Shown: piece by piece, positions 1 to 10,707 of the stretch | Layout of the letters: every line of letters begins with the position of its first letter | Position numbering within the stretch: position 1 is the first letter of the stretch | The notes under the pieces: generated by a model | The model's input: the letters and a program-made list of their open reading frames with translations, nothing else | What the model was told of the DNA's origin: nothing | Database searches by the model: none | Source of the DNA: Paralithodes platypus | Lineage: Eukaryota > Arthropoda > Malacostraca > Decapoda > Lithodidae | Length of the DNA: 64,000 bases | Assembly: GCA_032716605.1 (NCBI GenBank) | Contig: CM064572.1 | Span: 41,871,897-41,935,896, forward strand | Direction: 5' to 3' | Position numbers and translations under genes: made by a program

Positions 1-17
1 TAACTTTCTTAAGACAT

Positions 18-2125
18 GTTTTATTTTTTTTTTTTTTTTATTTTTAAGAGACAATGAACGGAGGAAGGAAAAACACAGATAAAACAAAAAGGTCCATGTG
101 CGTAAAGGCATCCTCCATTCATAAAATGTTTGTAACAACTGGATTTAAACATTTGTAGATTGTAAGTTTGTGGAAAGCAATTCGAGGGAAGTGAATTCCA
201 AAGAGTAGTAGCTCTGGGGATAAATTAATTCTGATAAGCAGAAGTTCTGCATTGTGGAGGAGAAAGTGTAAATTCATGGGGGCTTTCAGCTGCCCTAGTT
301 CTACGGGGAAAGAATTGGAGAGGCGGCACAATTGAAGCAAGTTCCTCGGAACAATTGCTGTGAAAATATCTGTAGAATAATGCAAGGGATGCAACGTTTC
401 TTCGTATGGATAATGTAGGAAGGTCCTGTGTGATTGCAGGGTTATTGATTAATCTAATAGCTTTATTTTGAATTTTGTCCAACTGCCTCAATGCACCCAC
501 TCCACTTCCACCCCACAGAGGTGAACAGTAATCCATCTGAGAACGCACATGACTTTTATATATCACGGCCAACTGCTCGTCAGTGAAGAATTCTCGAACT
601 CTGTACAGGAGTCCCAGTTTTTTAGAGGCATTCTTAGCAATGCTTCTAACATAATGTGTCCAGCTCAAGTTAGTAGTTAATGTTACACCGAGAATGTCAA
701 TACTAGGGGAAGTGGGAATATTTACATCATTAAAAAATATATGGGAGTCAGTGAGATTCTGTCGGTTAGAAAATTGAATGTATTTGGTTTTCTGTGCATT
801 AAAGGAAACTAGATTCTTTTGTCCCCATCCATTAATTCTAGAAAGGTCCTGGTTCAGAGAAATTGCAGTGTTCATTTTTGAATTTATAAGATCGGGTTGG
901 GTGAAAGAATTGGTAAATGTGAAGGAACTGTGGAGTGTTGAGTCATCTGCGTAGGAATGTATTGGATTATGAGTGGTAGATATGAGATCATTGATATGAA
1001 TGAGGAACAGAATTGGGGCCAAAACTGATCCCTGGGGAAAACCAGCATTTATTGAGTGAAATTGAGAATAAAGGCCATCTACCATTACACATTTTTCTGT
1101 TATGAAGATAAGAAGAAATTAGTGGAACTAATGATGCAAGGCCGTAGTGTGACATCTTCGACAATAAGGATTGATGCCAGACTCTATCAAATGCCTTTGA
1201 TATATCCAGTGCTATTGTATGTGTTTCACCATGTTGGTCTGTAGCTTGGTTGATTTGATGCGTAAGAAGGCAAAGCATGTCTGCAGTTGATCGACATCGT
1301 CTAAAACCATATTGCCTATCACTGATTAATTTATTATTCTCAAGATGCTTAATTATGTGATTATTTAATATAATTTCAAAGACTTTACCAAGAGTGGAAG
1401 TTATAGCTATTGGTCTGTAGTTTGATGGATCTGAAGAGGCACCTTTTTTAGGAAATGGATGGATGTTTGCTTCTTTCCAGGGTACTGGGAAGCATGAGGT
1501 ATGAGTACACAGACGAAAACAAATTGCCAATACAGGAGCGAGCACCAAGGAGCAATTCTTAAGTACTATTGGAGGAATTTCATCTGGACCAGAAGCCTTA
1601 TCTACTGAGAGATTCTGCAAAATAGTTTTGACATGTCTGGTGTGAATCTTAAGTAAGGGAATTTCAGGCGAATTAAAATTAAGTACAGGGACATCTTGAT
1701 TTATTTCATCTAAGGTTGAGTTGGTGGAGAAAATATCCGCAAGAAGGTTAGCTTTACCTCGTGGGTCACTTACAAGATTGCCAGTCGGAGATTTTAATGG
1801 TGGAATGGATGAAGCAGTAGTGAAGTTGGATTTAAACGAGTTAAGAGTAGACCAAAATATTTTGTTATCATTTGGATTATTTAGAAGTTTATTTGCCTGC
1901 TTGTGGAGAAAGTTTGATTTAGTTAGGTTGAATACAGTTTTGGCATGATTTCTGATGTTTCTAAAGTAATTAAAGGCTTCATGAGTTTTTGATCTTGTGT
2001 ATGCATTGTAGGCTATTGCTTTTTGTTCAGTTACTCTAGCACAATTATGGTCAAACCATTTAGGTGAATTAGATCTTTTACTGTACTTTTGATGAAGATA
2101 TTCGGAAATCTTTATAGAACCCCGC
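18..2125 (-). mobile_element. 5'-truncated non-LTR retrotransposon (CR1/Jockey-like LINE)
   Basis: A LINE copy lies on the minus strand. Its A-rich tail appears as the T-run at 18-45 and its coding region runs upward to about 2125, where LINE-like protein similarity stops. Only the linker, the reverse transcriptase and the C-terminal region remain. The upstream endonuclease is missing, as expected for incomplete target-primed reverse transcription. I cannot see a target-site duplication, and the 5' junction near 2105-2140 is approximate. It belongs to the same broad group as the LINE at 27575-28977, sharing the YADDS active site and a C-terminal LWNSLP motif, but it is a different subfamily. 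Confidence 0.85.
125..2125 (-). pseudogene. Broken LINE reverse transcriptase
   Basis: Two frames make up one polymerase. The upstream part (988 to about 2120) holds the linker, the finger motifs (YRPIAI, GFRRCRST) and the first catalytic Asp in LDISKAFD. The downstream part (225-1085) holds GFPQGSVLAP and the second catalytic pair in SYADDS, then the thumb and C-terminus. The frames are offset by a shift near 1085-1100. The C-terminus is cut by a TAA at 225-227, after which the same frame continues with the conserved LWNSLP segment to about 125, so this is a nonsense change. The element would have copied its own RNA into DNA at the insertion site. With a frameshift, a stop and no endonuclease, it is dead. 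Confidence 0.85.
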
Positions 2126-2790
2126 CGCATAGCGAGCTGTGATCGTTGTGCATTACGTCTCGTTACCCGGCGGGTTATTAACACTTGTGTGCGAACATGT
2201 TGGGTTAACCTTATGAGCATTAACACCTTAAGAGCGGCCTATGCGGTTTATTTATATGTACCGCCCAGCGGGGTGTTTTTAGCCAAAATAGGGCTGTTTA
2301 CGTGATAATTTTCATGCCTAAATAAGACCCAGAACGTAAAACAAGTATCTATCCCTGAAAGGGCATAAACAGAGCTTTCGAATGACACCATAACGATCCT
2401 TTTATGATGGCTAGTTTTCTTGCAATAACCGTGCAACGCGAGTGCAAAAAGCATGTAATTAGTTACTTTCCCCATACAATTCCGTATATAGCGAGTGAGA
2501 GAAGGAGGAGGGAGGTGAGATTCGTGTCAGTAGGTTCGCCGCGGTGGTCTGGAGCAGTCATACGCTCGCTACTCTCCTGCCACCACTTGTCTCTCTCTCT
2601 CAGCAACATTAAGTGCTGAAATTGCCACTCGACCTATGTCGAGCGCCGCCACATAGTCCAGCTTTATTTAACTCGACTTATGTTGCTCGCCGACAGTTAG
2701 GGGTTAATTCCTGGAAATTTTCTTTTTTCCAGGGCTGGGCTCCGGCGGACCTATACAGAACCTGCAGTAGTTTTCCCGCCAGTCTCTGTC
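2126..2790. other. Untranslated stretch upstream of the DIRS gag frame
   Basis: I see no convincing gene here. It has GC-rich patches, a short CT run near 2588-2601 and no long frame with recognisable motifs. By position it could be the 5' leader or left terminal repeat of the DIRS-like element that follows. However, the terminal sequence seen at the right end (9323-9400) is not found here, so the left end is probably lost or replaced. Confidence 0.4.
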
Positions 2791-5479
2791 ATGGCTACCT
2801 TTGCCCCAGTTTTTGCTTTATGCATTACTCCAACCTGTGCTGGTATCCCTCTTTTTGCGCACACTCTTTGTGTCAAGTGTGTTAAATGTCTAGACCAGTC
2901 AAGGGGTCTGTGGGTGATGCGCAACTGTTCCTTTTGCAAACTCAGTGTAAAAGTATTACAAGACAATGATAAGACCGCAGCGGTCGCCTTACGAGAAGTT
3001 AGGCAACAAATGGCAGCTTATACTACTATTGTGGCTCATAAGTCACTTCAATGTGATAACGTCCCACTTTGGGATAGGCTTCTTATTGAGCACCCTCCCC
3101 CTAAAGTTGCCTAAACGTTCCTCTCGAGTAACTATCCGTAAGCCGGCAGAGACTGGACAGGGTTCTGTGTCATCTCCTGCCCCAGCTACTTCGAAACGTC
3201 AACGTGAGCCTACACCCCCGGCGGCAGCCTCCTCGTCTCGGGCAAGATCTAGGTCTAGGTCACCACTTAGACACCAGCCACCCAGTCTTGCCTCTTCACC
3301 ATCGAGTAAGAAGAGTTAGACGGAAAGTTCCACCAGTGGTCACGGCGATAAATCCTCCAAATCAAAGAGTAGTTCACGGTCACACCGCAGCCATAAATCT
3401 TCGAGAAAGGATTCCCATGATAGAAAGGCCTACCGACATTCGCCGGAATCTAGTACTTCTCGTCATACCTCTACCCCAGACAGAGCTAGTGTTCGGTCTC
3501 AGGGGTCCAGTGTAGTGCCTGTACCTAAAGATAATTTACCTATTAGCATTTTAACCCTGGATTTGGAGAGTTCAGGGAACTCAGTGGTTGAGAGTGTTTC
3601 GGACTCCCAAGGGAGTGTAGGCCAAGGCCTAGGTGTTTGGCGATATTCTCGACCAGTGCCTGACCACCCACTTCTGGCTCAAACTATTCACACAGTGGCT
3701 GACGTCCACCGGGACGCGGCGATCCCATCCTCTATTCCTGACTTATCTTGGCAACAAGATGGTACCCCAGCTTCTGCGGAATCCTCTCATGAGGAACAGG
3801 ATGATAAAGACGAGGTTTCAATTATATCAGATATGGAAGTGCAAGAGTCGGGTTTAGGCTTAGACGCCGCTCAAGATCTTATTGATTCACCATTGAGTAC
3901 ATCATCTAATAAATTTGTCACAGCACAGGAAATTGATGGGCTACTAGTTAATGCTTTATCTACATTTTTTGGCCAACAGCCGGAAACTCCTACAGTGGAC
4001 CTGGGAGCCCCCACGACAAGCTCTACGGTACGGCCTCTGATGACTTCTATTGCTTTAACTCAGATCCCTCACCCTCCCTCTATGTCACCATCGGGGGTCA
4101 CTAGGCCTGCTACGGCGGCATTGACCACTTCGAATGTAAGGGTGATAACGGATGTCAATCCGCCCCCTTTAGATAAAGCTCCTCTCAGAAAGGTAGCTAT
4201 GCCCTTGCTTTACGGCCCAGACGAGTCATGGGTCCTTTTGAATCCCACTAAGCCAGAGCTCGCCCAACCTACCTTGTCAGGGGAACTCCCAGTGCCGCAA
4301 GAATGGGTCATCCAAGGCAATAAATCTAAGAAATTAAGGGCCTTGGATACTTTGGGGAATGTACTAGATGTCAATATCAAGGCTATACCTAGTTATTATC
4401 ACCTGGACTATTTTGTTTATACTGCTAAGCCTGCTTTACCCTCTGTCTCAGCTTCAAAATTGTTTTCTGACTGGTCTAAGCATGATGGGTTTAATGACAT
4501 TAAGACACTGTCAGCTCTCACTCCAGAACTCGATTTGCAAACCGTCACAGACGCAGCCGCTAATCCAGTCTTGAAGGTGGGGTAGTTGGGTCCAGGACCT
4601 TGGGTGGAATGGGAGACAGAGGCTCAAAACTTTGCGACCACATTTACTTCCAAAACTTCCCACCAGATCCCTCAAGATACTCATTCTTGGTTCTCCATGC
4701 CAGTGTGTTCTGCCGGCGGAGTCCCTTCAGCTTTGTTTGCTTTCTTAGCTGCCCCTAAAATTAATCTTTATGAACTAAAAGACCCTTTCACTACCCCTAC
4801 CCCAACTCACCTAGACCGTGAATTTAGGCTACGGGGGAAAGCTTTTCGCCTATTCTCCCAATACATAGTGTCACAACAGGTAGCAAAGTCATTGCTCCGG
4901 TCCACTCAGGCAATCGCAGACGCGGATGCCAGAAGATCGGTTGAACTGTCCCGGCGACTGCTTCTTCAGTCGTCAATCCAATCATTGGGTGACATACGCA
5001 CAGCCTTGCTTGAGGCGGTACGAGCGAGACAAGATCTCAGAATATCCTTGGTCCGGATGCTGCCTGATCGCATTGCGAATCAGGTGGTCATGTCACCAGT
5101 GCTCACTCCCTCTTTAATGTCCCCTGAAGTGTGGCACACAGTTTTTAATATGGCTCAGGCCTTTAAACATAGTCCCACCCCTTCTAAGAAACCTGCCTTT
5201 AACTTCCCCAAACCCAAGCCAGTCGCTAAGGCTCAGCCGGGGGGATCTAAGCCCTTTCATCCACCTCAGTCCTCCTCCCCTCAAGGTCAGTACAGGCATA
5301 GACAGGGTAGGTTTTCAGGTCAGAGAGGACGCGGCTATAATAAGCCAGGTCAGGACCCGTCTTCTGCCAACGCCAGCCAGCCGGCGAAGCGTCCTCCACC
5401 ACCAAATCCACCACCATCAAAAAACTTAAGTCTCTCTCACTCCCGGTGCCAGTCTCAAGGCCGGTGGATCCGAGGGTAG
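2791..5479 (+). pseudogene. DIRS gag-like protein (interrupted)
   Basis: The first frame opens at 2791 with a Cys-rich segment (CVKCVKC, then CSFC about 20 residues later) that could bind zinc. A frameshift near 3110 moves it into the frame that then runs to 5479. That frame is broken by a TAG at 3317-3319 and another at 4583-4585, with coherent sequence on both sides of each. The middle (about 3220-3500) is very rich in Ser, Arg and Lys with SR-type repeats, and the end (about 5200-5460) is basic and Pro/Gly-rich, as in nucleic-acid-binding gag tails. It would package the element RNA. Recognition rests on position and composition, not on a strong motif. Confidence 0.65.
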
Positions 5480-7350
5480 TACAGCCGGCGAACCCTTGTC
5501 TGCTAACTGGGTCGTTCCGAACGTGTCACCAGGCATGGCCGTTAAACACTTGGGCACGGATGGTGGCACGCAAAGGCATCACTTGGCAGTGGCTCCGGCG
5601 ACCTCGCTTACGTCAGCCGACAATGGCGAATCTAGTTTCTTTAGAGGTGGAGTCACTGGTCCAGGAAATGATTGCCAAGAATGTCATCATCCCGGTCCCT
5701 CCAAATTACCCAGTATTCACGTCCAAGCTATTTTTGGTTCCCAAAAGGGACAGTGTTCAGATGAGGCTGGTCGTAGACCTGTCGTATCTGAACCTTCACA
5801 TTCACAACGAGTCATTCCGAATGTTAACAGTACACCAAATCAGGCTAACACTTCCGCCGGGTGGTTGGATGTGTTCCCTAGACCTGACAGACGCTTATTG
5901 GCACGTATCGGTAAACAAAAGATTTCAAAGGTTTCTGGCCTTACGGATCAGGCATCAAAAAAAAAAAATTCAGAGGATGCCATTCGGTTTGAACCTGGCA
6001 CCTCGATTATTCACGAAATTAGTCCGGCAAGCCCTGATGCCATTGTTAAAGCAAGGCATCAGAATTTTGTGGTACCTTGACGACTGGCTGGTGGTGGCAG
6101 AGACAGAGCAATTATGCATCAAACATGTCAACATAACCTGAAATCATGTCAAAACTCTAGGGTTCAAGGTAAATCTGGTAAAGTCAAACCTTGTTCCCTC
6201 ACGGGTAGTTCCGTGGATAGGGCTGGTTTGGGACACACCTGCTCTCACTCTGAGTCAGAGTGTGGACAATCGAAACAAGTTTCGCAGGAAACTGTTCATG
6301 TTTCTTCACAGTCTGACTACGACACAGAGAATCTGGGAGTCTCTGGTCGGCTCTCTCAACGGGATTCAACTAACTGTAATGTTGGGCCGGTTGAAATTAA
6401 AACGGTTAATATTGGAGGGCAACAAATATTTCCCACTCTTACCGGCGGGAAAATTATGGCCCATACCAAAATTAATCCACACCTTACTAGCGGTCTGGGC
6501 GAAGAGGGAAATGTTGCACTCAGTAATGTCATGGACCTCTCCTCCGCCAACGGTATGGGTAGACACGGATGCGTCAGGCACAATAGGTTGCGGTTTTCAG
6601 TCAAACCAGGGGCACCAGGGTCAGGGGCTTTGGTCCCACTTAGAAATCTCCCACATCAATGTCAAAGAATTACTAGTCCCCTTGTATTTCCTTCAGGCTC
6701 ACGGCTCTACTTTACGGGGCAAGTCGGTGGCCTTCAGAATGGACAATCTGAATGCAGTTCACTGTATTCAGAAACAGGGGTCAACGAGATCACGGAAGTT
6801 GCTAAACGTGCCGGAAGAGATTTTTACTCTTGCCAACAGGCTAGACATTTATCTTCACGCATCTTATCTCCCAGGCGTAGCAAACGTCTGGGCAGACGCT
6901 CTGTCCCGGAGACAGAGCACGACAGTAGAATGGGAGCTCAAGCAACCCATTTTCAACCTAATGATTGCAGAGCTCTACCATCCACAAGTGGATCTGCTTG
7001 CATCCGAGGAGACTCACAAACTCCCTCTATACCTCACCCGCCGGACGAGAACGCTGGCAGGGGGGCCAGACGCCCTAGTGACAGACTGGAACAGATGGAG
7101 CTCCATCTATCTGTTTCCGCCGCCAGATGCGTCACTCATGTGCCACGTAGTGAACAAACTACGAGATTATCGAGGCTTAGTCTCGCTAATCGCGCCCCTG
7201 TGGCCGGCGCAGTTATGGTACCAGCAATTAAAGACGTGGTGCCCGCACCCGGTGTCGCTCCCGGTTGAGTATTTCCACTTAGACACGATTGGCAACCTAG
7301 CGACCTCGCTGACTTTTGCATTATGGACATTCAGGAGGCCAAGTGGCTAG
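5446..7350 (+). pseudogene. DIRS reverse transcriptase-RNase H polyprotein (one stop)
   Basis: The frame overlaps the gag end by 34 bp. RT motifs by residue: FLVPKRD around 96-102, the first catalytic Asp in LDLTDAY (145-151), MPFGLNLAP (178-186) and the YLDD active site (210-213). A TGA at 6139-6141 interrupts it shortly after, and the same frame then continues to 7350. The second part has RNase H signatures: VDTDASGTIGCGF, the Glu in NVKELLV, the Asp in FRMDNLNAV and the terminal WADALSR. After RNase H comes the DIRS-typical C-terminal block (VDLLASEETHKLP, DWNRWS, YLFPPP). It would copy the RNA and remove the template. The single stop is the main visible lesion; the A-run at 5959-5968 keeps frame. 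Confidence 0.85.
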
Positions 7351-8303
7351 CACCATATGGTAGAGATGTGACCAATAAATTAATAAATCAATATACTCAG
7401 TGTACGAAACGGCAGTATCAATCACATTGGCAAGCCTTTACTTCTTGGATCATTAGAACAGAACAGACTGTGCCCTCAGTGGCGTTAGTTTTTAATTATT
7501 TGAATTATCTGTTTGAGCAGAAACGTTTATCTGTGGTAACGTTAAAAAATTACTTAACTGCGATTAGAGTGCCCTTTTTAGACCTTACAGGTCTCTCCAT
7601 ACCGGTAGCGGAGGAAACAGGTTTTATGAGAGCATGTTTTAAACTCTGCCCACCTCCCCGTCAGCTCGTGCCTACTTGGTCTCTGGACAAGGCAATGTCT
7701 TTACTTCACTCTCGTCTGTACCAAAATACTGCAGATTTTGCATTACTCTTAAAAAAGGCTGTATTCCTTTTGGCTTTGGCCACCGGGAACAGAGTGTCTG
7801 AGCTGGCGGCGATGAGCAACACACCTAATTGCCTTAGGTTTGGTAGACTTAATGAATGTATTCACATTGCACCTTCCCCAGGTTTTGTAGCCAAGAATGA
7901 GCACAGTGCACAGGTGTTTTCAGAGTTCACTGTACCGGCGTTAAAAAGGGGAAAGGTGCACCATAATCTATGTCCAGTGCAATCTCTAACCAATTATTTG
8001 AGAGTAGCTCCTCTAAACCCCCAAGGTGCTTTGTGGGTAGCAAGTACGGGTAAACGCTTACTGAAACGGAGATTGGCTTCTCTTTTGGTCGAAGTCATTA
8101 AAGAGAGTAATCCCGGCGTTGTGGGTAGGGCCCACGATTTACGCAAATGGGCAACCTCTTTACGTTTCCTGAAGAACTTTTCAGTAGAAGATATTACGTC
8201 CACACATTTGTGGGCTTCTAATCATACGTTTTTGACTAGATACTTATCAGTTGCTCTAGACAAACCTTCCTTACCATGTATAGCTTTAAGGCAGAGGGTC
8301 TAG
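7323..8303 (+). CDS. DIRS tyrosine recombinase (intact frame)
   Basis: A 326-residue site-specific recombinase that would insert the circular cDNA. The N-terminal half (about 10-110) is the helical core-binding region. The catalytic domain shows the first Arg in ATGNRVSE (R157), the HxxR box in AHDLRKWA (H271, R274), a Trp/His in LWASNH (297-301) and the nucleophilic Tyr in FLTRYLS (Y307). All catalytic positions are present, and the length is typical for DIRS recombinases. The ATG at 7323 overlaps the end of the RT/RNase H frame by 28 bp in another frame, the arrangement common in this class. It is the only undamaged frame of the element, so it may be the youngest-looking part or open by chance. 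Confidence 0.9.
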   Translation: MDIQEAKWLAPYGRDVTNKLINQYTQCTKRQYQSHWQAFTSWIIRTEQTVPSVALVFNYLNYLFEQKRLSVVTLKNYLTAIRVPFLDLTGLSIPVAEETGFMRACFKLCPPPRQLVPTWSLDKAMSLLHSRLYQNTADFALLLKKAVFLLALATGNRVSELAAMSNTPNCLRFGRLNECIHIAPSPGFVAKNEHSAQVFSEFTVPALKRGKVHHNLCPVQSLTNYLRVAPLNPQGALWVASTGKRLLKRRLASLLVEVIKESNPGVVGRAHDLRKWATSLRFLKNFSVEDITSTHLWASNHTFLTRYLSVALDKPSLPCIALRQRV

Positions 8304-8873
8304 GTGGCCCTTCAGTCACTTTTGTTTACTTTCAAGGAAAAAGGGGGGGGGGGGGCAGTCAGTGTAACATAGGACACCCTAGACCCCGCCAGAGTGTAAG
8401 AGCTGTGATACAAATTATGGATAATGTGATATGAAAATTTATCTGTTCTATTCAGGGCGAGAAATTGTGCTAGTACAATGTTAGTACAAACAACAGGGTT
8501 GTTATAGTAGTTTTAGCTGTGAAAGCAATTTAGTATTAAACAGTGGAGATATTTTGCAAAATATTTCCACGAATATTATGGGGTTATATGTGCACATGTA
8601 AACTTATAACTTGTTATTTTTGTCACCACTCGTTGAGTGGGGTGCCTTTGTAACTAAAGATCTGTTCACAGAATCTCCAGAGTTACCCCTTTTTGTCAAG
8701 CAGGCTTCTTTGAAGCACGCACCTGCTTGAACCCCTTTTTTGTATATATATGGGCTGCGCCATGTGTAAATATATTTTCAAAGTAAGAATACTATGTGGT
8801 TGTTTGATTATCTGCTTTTCTAGAGTTATGATATGATTACGAATGTCCCCCTCCAGTCTTAGAAATCAGGCAT
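8304..8873. other. DIRS 3' untranslated region
   Basis: No gene is seen. A G-run lies at about 8344-8356 and the rest is AT-rich single-copy-looking sequence. By position it is the segment between the recombinase and the internal complementary region. Confidence 0.4.
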
Positions 8874-8976
8874 GTTCGTCAATGATGGAGGGGCCACTAA
8901 TAAATTATAGGTTTCACTCCTGTAAGGAGATAAAGAAAACCTAATATTTAGTAGTGGCCCCGTAATCATTGACGAC
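8874..8976. repeat. 103-bp palindrome, probable DIRS internal complementary region
   Basis: Two arms of 41 bp, 8874-8914 and 8936-8976, are near-perfect reverse complements around a 21-bp loop. The outer ends read GTTCGTCAATGAT and, in complement, GTCGTCAATGATT. DIRS elements carry such a region near the 3' end, complementary to both element termini, which templates completion of the linear ends and circle formation. The right half is the reverse complement of 9323-9383, as that model requires. Confidence 0.6.
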
Positions 8977-9322
8977 TGGGGCCCTCCCAACCATCCCCTT
9001 CCCATTCGTTGATGTATTAAGGATTTTGGTTTACTTGATATGTCAGTGAAGGAAGAATGACGCCTGAATCAGCGTCTGGTCAAAGATCCACACAAGTACA
9101 TCCACATGATGGAAAGCTTATTGGATAGTTATTCTTATTTTCTTTTTGTTTTAATTTTTTACGAAGTTTTTTCGTAGTGAGAACCCAATTCATAATGACT
9201 GAAGCCATGAGTGAGGTCGCGAGTGCTCATGATGAAGGCTCCTCAGATTTTAAATGCTCTGCGCGGTAGATTCAAACTACGGCGGATTAGTGTTTGAAGA
9301 GGATGCCTTATGTAATAGGCAT
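8977..9322. other. Spacer between DIRS palindrome and its inverted copy
   Basis: No gene is seen. A small hairpin (TACGAAG, TTT, TTCGTA type) lies near 9161-9176. In the DIRS reading this is the body of the right terminal repeat. Confidence 0.35.
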
Positions 9323-9400
9323 GTTCGTCAATGATTACGGGGCCACTACTAAATATTAGGTTTTCTTTATCTCCTTACAGGAGTCAAACCTATAATATTA
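9323..9400. repeat. Inverted copy of the palindrome, probable right terminus of the DIRS element
   Basis: 9323-9383 is nearly the exact reverse complement of the right half of the 8874-8976 palindrome. The following bases (9384-9400) resemble the start of the other half before the match ends in a TA-rich tract. This is expected for the terminal sequence whose complement is stored in the internal complementary region. Confidence 0.55.
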
Positions 9401-9408
9401 TACTGTAC

Positions 9409-9420
<12 letters not shown>

Positions 9421-9448
<28 letters not shown>

Positions 9449-9917
9449 ATATTCAAACTACTCCCTCTCGGGCATAGGCTGATAGCCTTTACACTCTACC
9501 GCTGAACACGGTGAGGCCCGTGAGGTCTTGTTCCAGTCTAGGGAGCGAGACATGTGAAGTACCCACTCACAGCTCGAACCCAACTCCATCTCTGAAGCTG
9601 TATCGCCCCTGCGCCTCACAGTGTCACTCCCCAGGCTCGGACCCTCACTCTCAGAACGCAATCTATTGAGCAATTAACTCACTAGGCATTGCCCCCCTGT
9701 AGCATATTTTGAATATGGGAATATTCATACAGTCCTATTTAATCAGGGAACAATGAGGGTATTTTGTTTTGGCATTTCGGTGTGCTGTGATAATGCACTG
9801 GATCTAGGTACAGCACAAATTCCATCCCAATAATATCTTCCCATTGACATATTGGGATTCGAACCTGGGTCCATTGGATTACCAGTCCAGTGGCAAGACC
9901 ACTCTGCCACACCTCCC
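9421..9917 (-). mobile_element. tRNA-derived SINE, copy 1
   Basis: On the minus strand the element starts near 9917 with a tRNA-like head: an A-box-like TGGCAGAGTGG, an anticodon-loop-like CTGGTAA and a B-box GGTTCGAATCC at about 9850-9860. A roughly 400-bp body follows, ending in an A-tail seen as the T-run at 9421-9449. The same head, body and A-tail are at 20306-20870, which defines the element ends. The head resembles tRNA-Thr but pairs poorly, so it is not a functional tRNA gene. It would depend on a LINE for mobility. Confidence 0.85.
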
Positions 9918-10049
9918 CTGAATAATGTCGTCTAACAATAGCCATAAAACATAAAAGAAATGAGTGATCGTATCTTCTAAGATTTGAGTGCTTCCCTAAC
10001 CCTATATTGAACAAAGAAAGCCAACTATATACCTTAAATACTGATTCTT

Positions 10050-10200
10050 TTTCTAGACCCCCCTTCTCCCTTATGTTTAGCCCCATTAGTTTTAAGATTA
10101 TAAGACATTCGCCCCATTAGTTTGGCGATTTTATGACCTTTTGCCCCATGTCTTTGTCAATTTTAACTTACCTATTGTGCCATTTCTGTGTTTAGGCCCC
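10050..10200 (+). repeat. Fragment of TTAA-type repeat family A
   Basis: It carries the family A left-arm words (CTCCCTTATGTTTAGCCCCA, GCCCCATTAG, then GACCTTTTGCCCCAT) that recur at 42083, 44161, 44489, 47790 and 55990. The right half with the GCGAGCGATAGCGAGC core is missing. Confidence 0.6.
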
Positions 10201-10242
10201 AGATCATTAACTTTATAAACTCCGGGAGGTGAAGCTCTGGTA

Positions 10243-10450
10243 CAGTTGGCCGTATAAGTTCTGTTCCTTGTCGTGATCTTATGTATGAAAATAAAAAAGC
10301 ATTAGTAAATTGCGAGTGTGGTTTCTTTTATCAGTTTTCTAGTCAGATGAGTTAACCACTGCATAAGAAACTACGCTCGTAATTCAATCAAGTGATTTAT
10401 ATTTCTATGTATAAGATCATGGAGAGGAAGAGAACTTATGTGGGCAACAG
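10243..10450. mobile_element. TA-flanked foldback MITE (family G), copy 1
   Basis: A 208-bp unit with inverted arms of about 90 bp. The left end reads TA then CAGTTGGCCGTATAAG; the right end in complement reads TA then CTGTTGCCCACATAAG. The TA flanks suggest a Tc1/mariner-type mover. A second copy at 40849-41271 carries an insertion at the TTAA that is intact here at 10352-10355. No coding capacity. Confidence 0.7.
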
Positions 10451-10684
10451 TACAGTATGGAAGACCAGGGGAATGCTATCCGTAGACAATGGAAGGTCCT
10501 CGTCAGTGTCGCTAGAGATGTTACCTGTGATATAATCATCATATGGCAGGGAAGAATCTATACCATCACCTTCACTGTCAGCGTCGTATTCGCTATCGAC
10601 GGAGTCCAGCAAGCCAGGAATGTATTTTGTTATCACAGCATTTTCACGTAGCGGCACTTGCCTTGCAAGTTGCCTTATGATCAA
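10436..10684 (-). CDS. Short acidic hypothetical frame
   Basis: An 82-codon frame (ATG at 10684) with an Asp/Glu/Ser-rich centre (DSVDSEYDADSEGDGIDSS). Its end runs a few bases into the MITE at 10243-10450, so the original 3' end may have been replaced. It lies just downstream of the frame at 10708-11400 on the same strand and could be another part of that gene. I recognise no family and it may not be expressed. Confidence 0.3.
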   Translation of the reverse strand: MIIRQLARQVPLRENAVITKYIPGLLDSVDSEYDADSEGDGIDSSLPYDDYITGNISSDTDEDLPLSTDSIPLVFHTVLLPT

Positions 10685-10707
10685 TAGTATTCTGTATATT
10701 TAGTATC

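Larger units (their letters stand above)
2791..9400 (+). mobile_element. DIRS-like tyrosine-recombinase retrotransposon, decayed
   Basis: The order gag-like frame, RT plus RNase H, then a tyrosine recombinase in overlapping frames is diagnostic of DIRS-type retroelements, which integrate a circular intermediate with the recombinase and have no DDE integrase. Downstream of the recombinase a 103-bp palindrome (8874-8976) and a reverse-complement copy of it at 9323-9400 fit the internal complementary region and right terminal repeat of the class. The left boundary is not identified: no matching left terminal repeat is visible between 2126 and 2790. Gag and RT carry stops or frameshifts while the recombinase frame is open. 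DIRS1-like elements are known to be widespread in decapods. Confidence 0.85.

Noticed and set aside
8874..8976. Transcription terminator hairpin
   Set aside because: Rho-independent terminators do not apply to this eukaryotic DNA, and the inverted second copy points to an element terminus.
9842..9917. tRNA gene
   Set aside because: A- and B-boxes are present but the stems do not pair properly and the sequence continues into a SINE body with A-tail.
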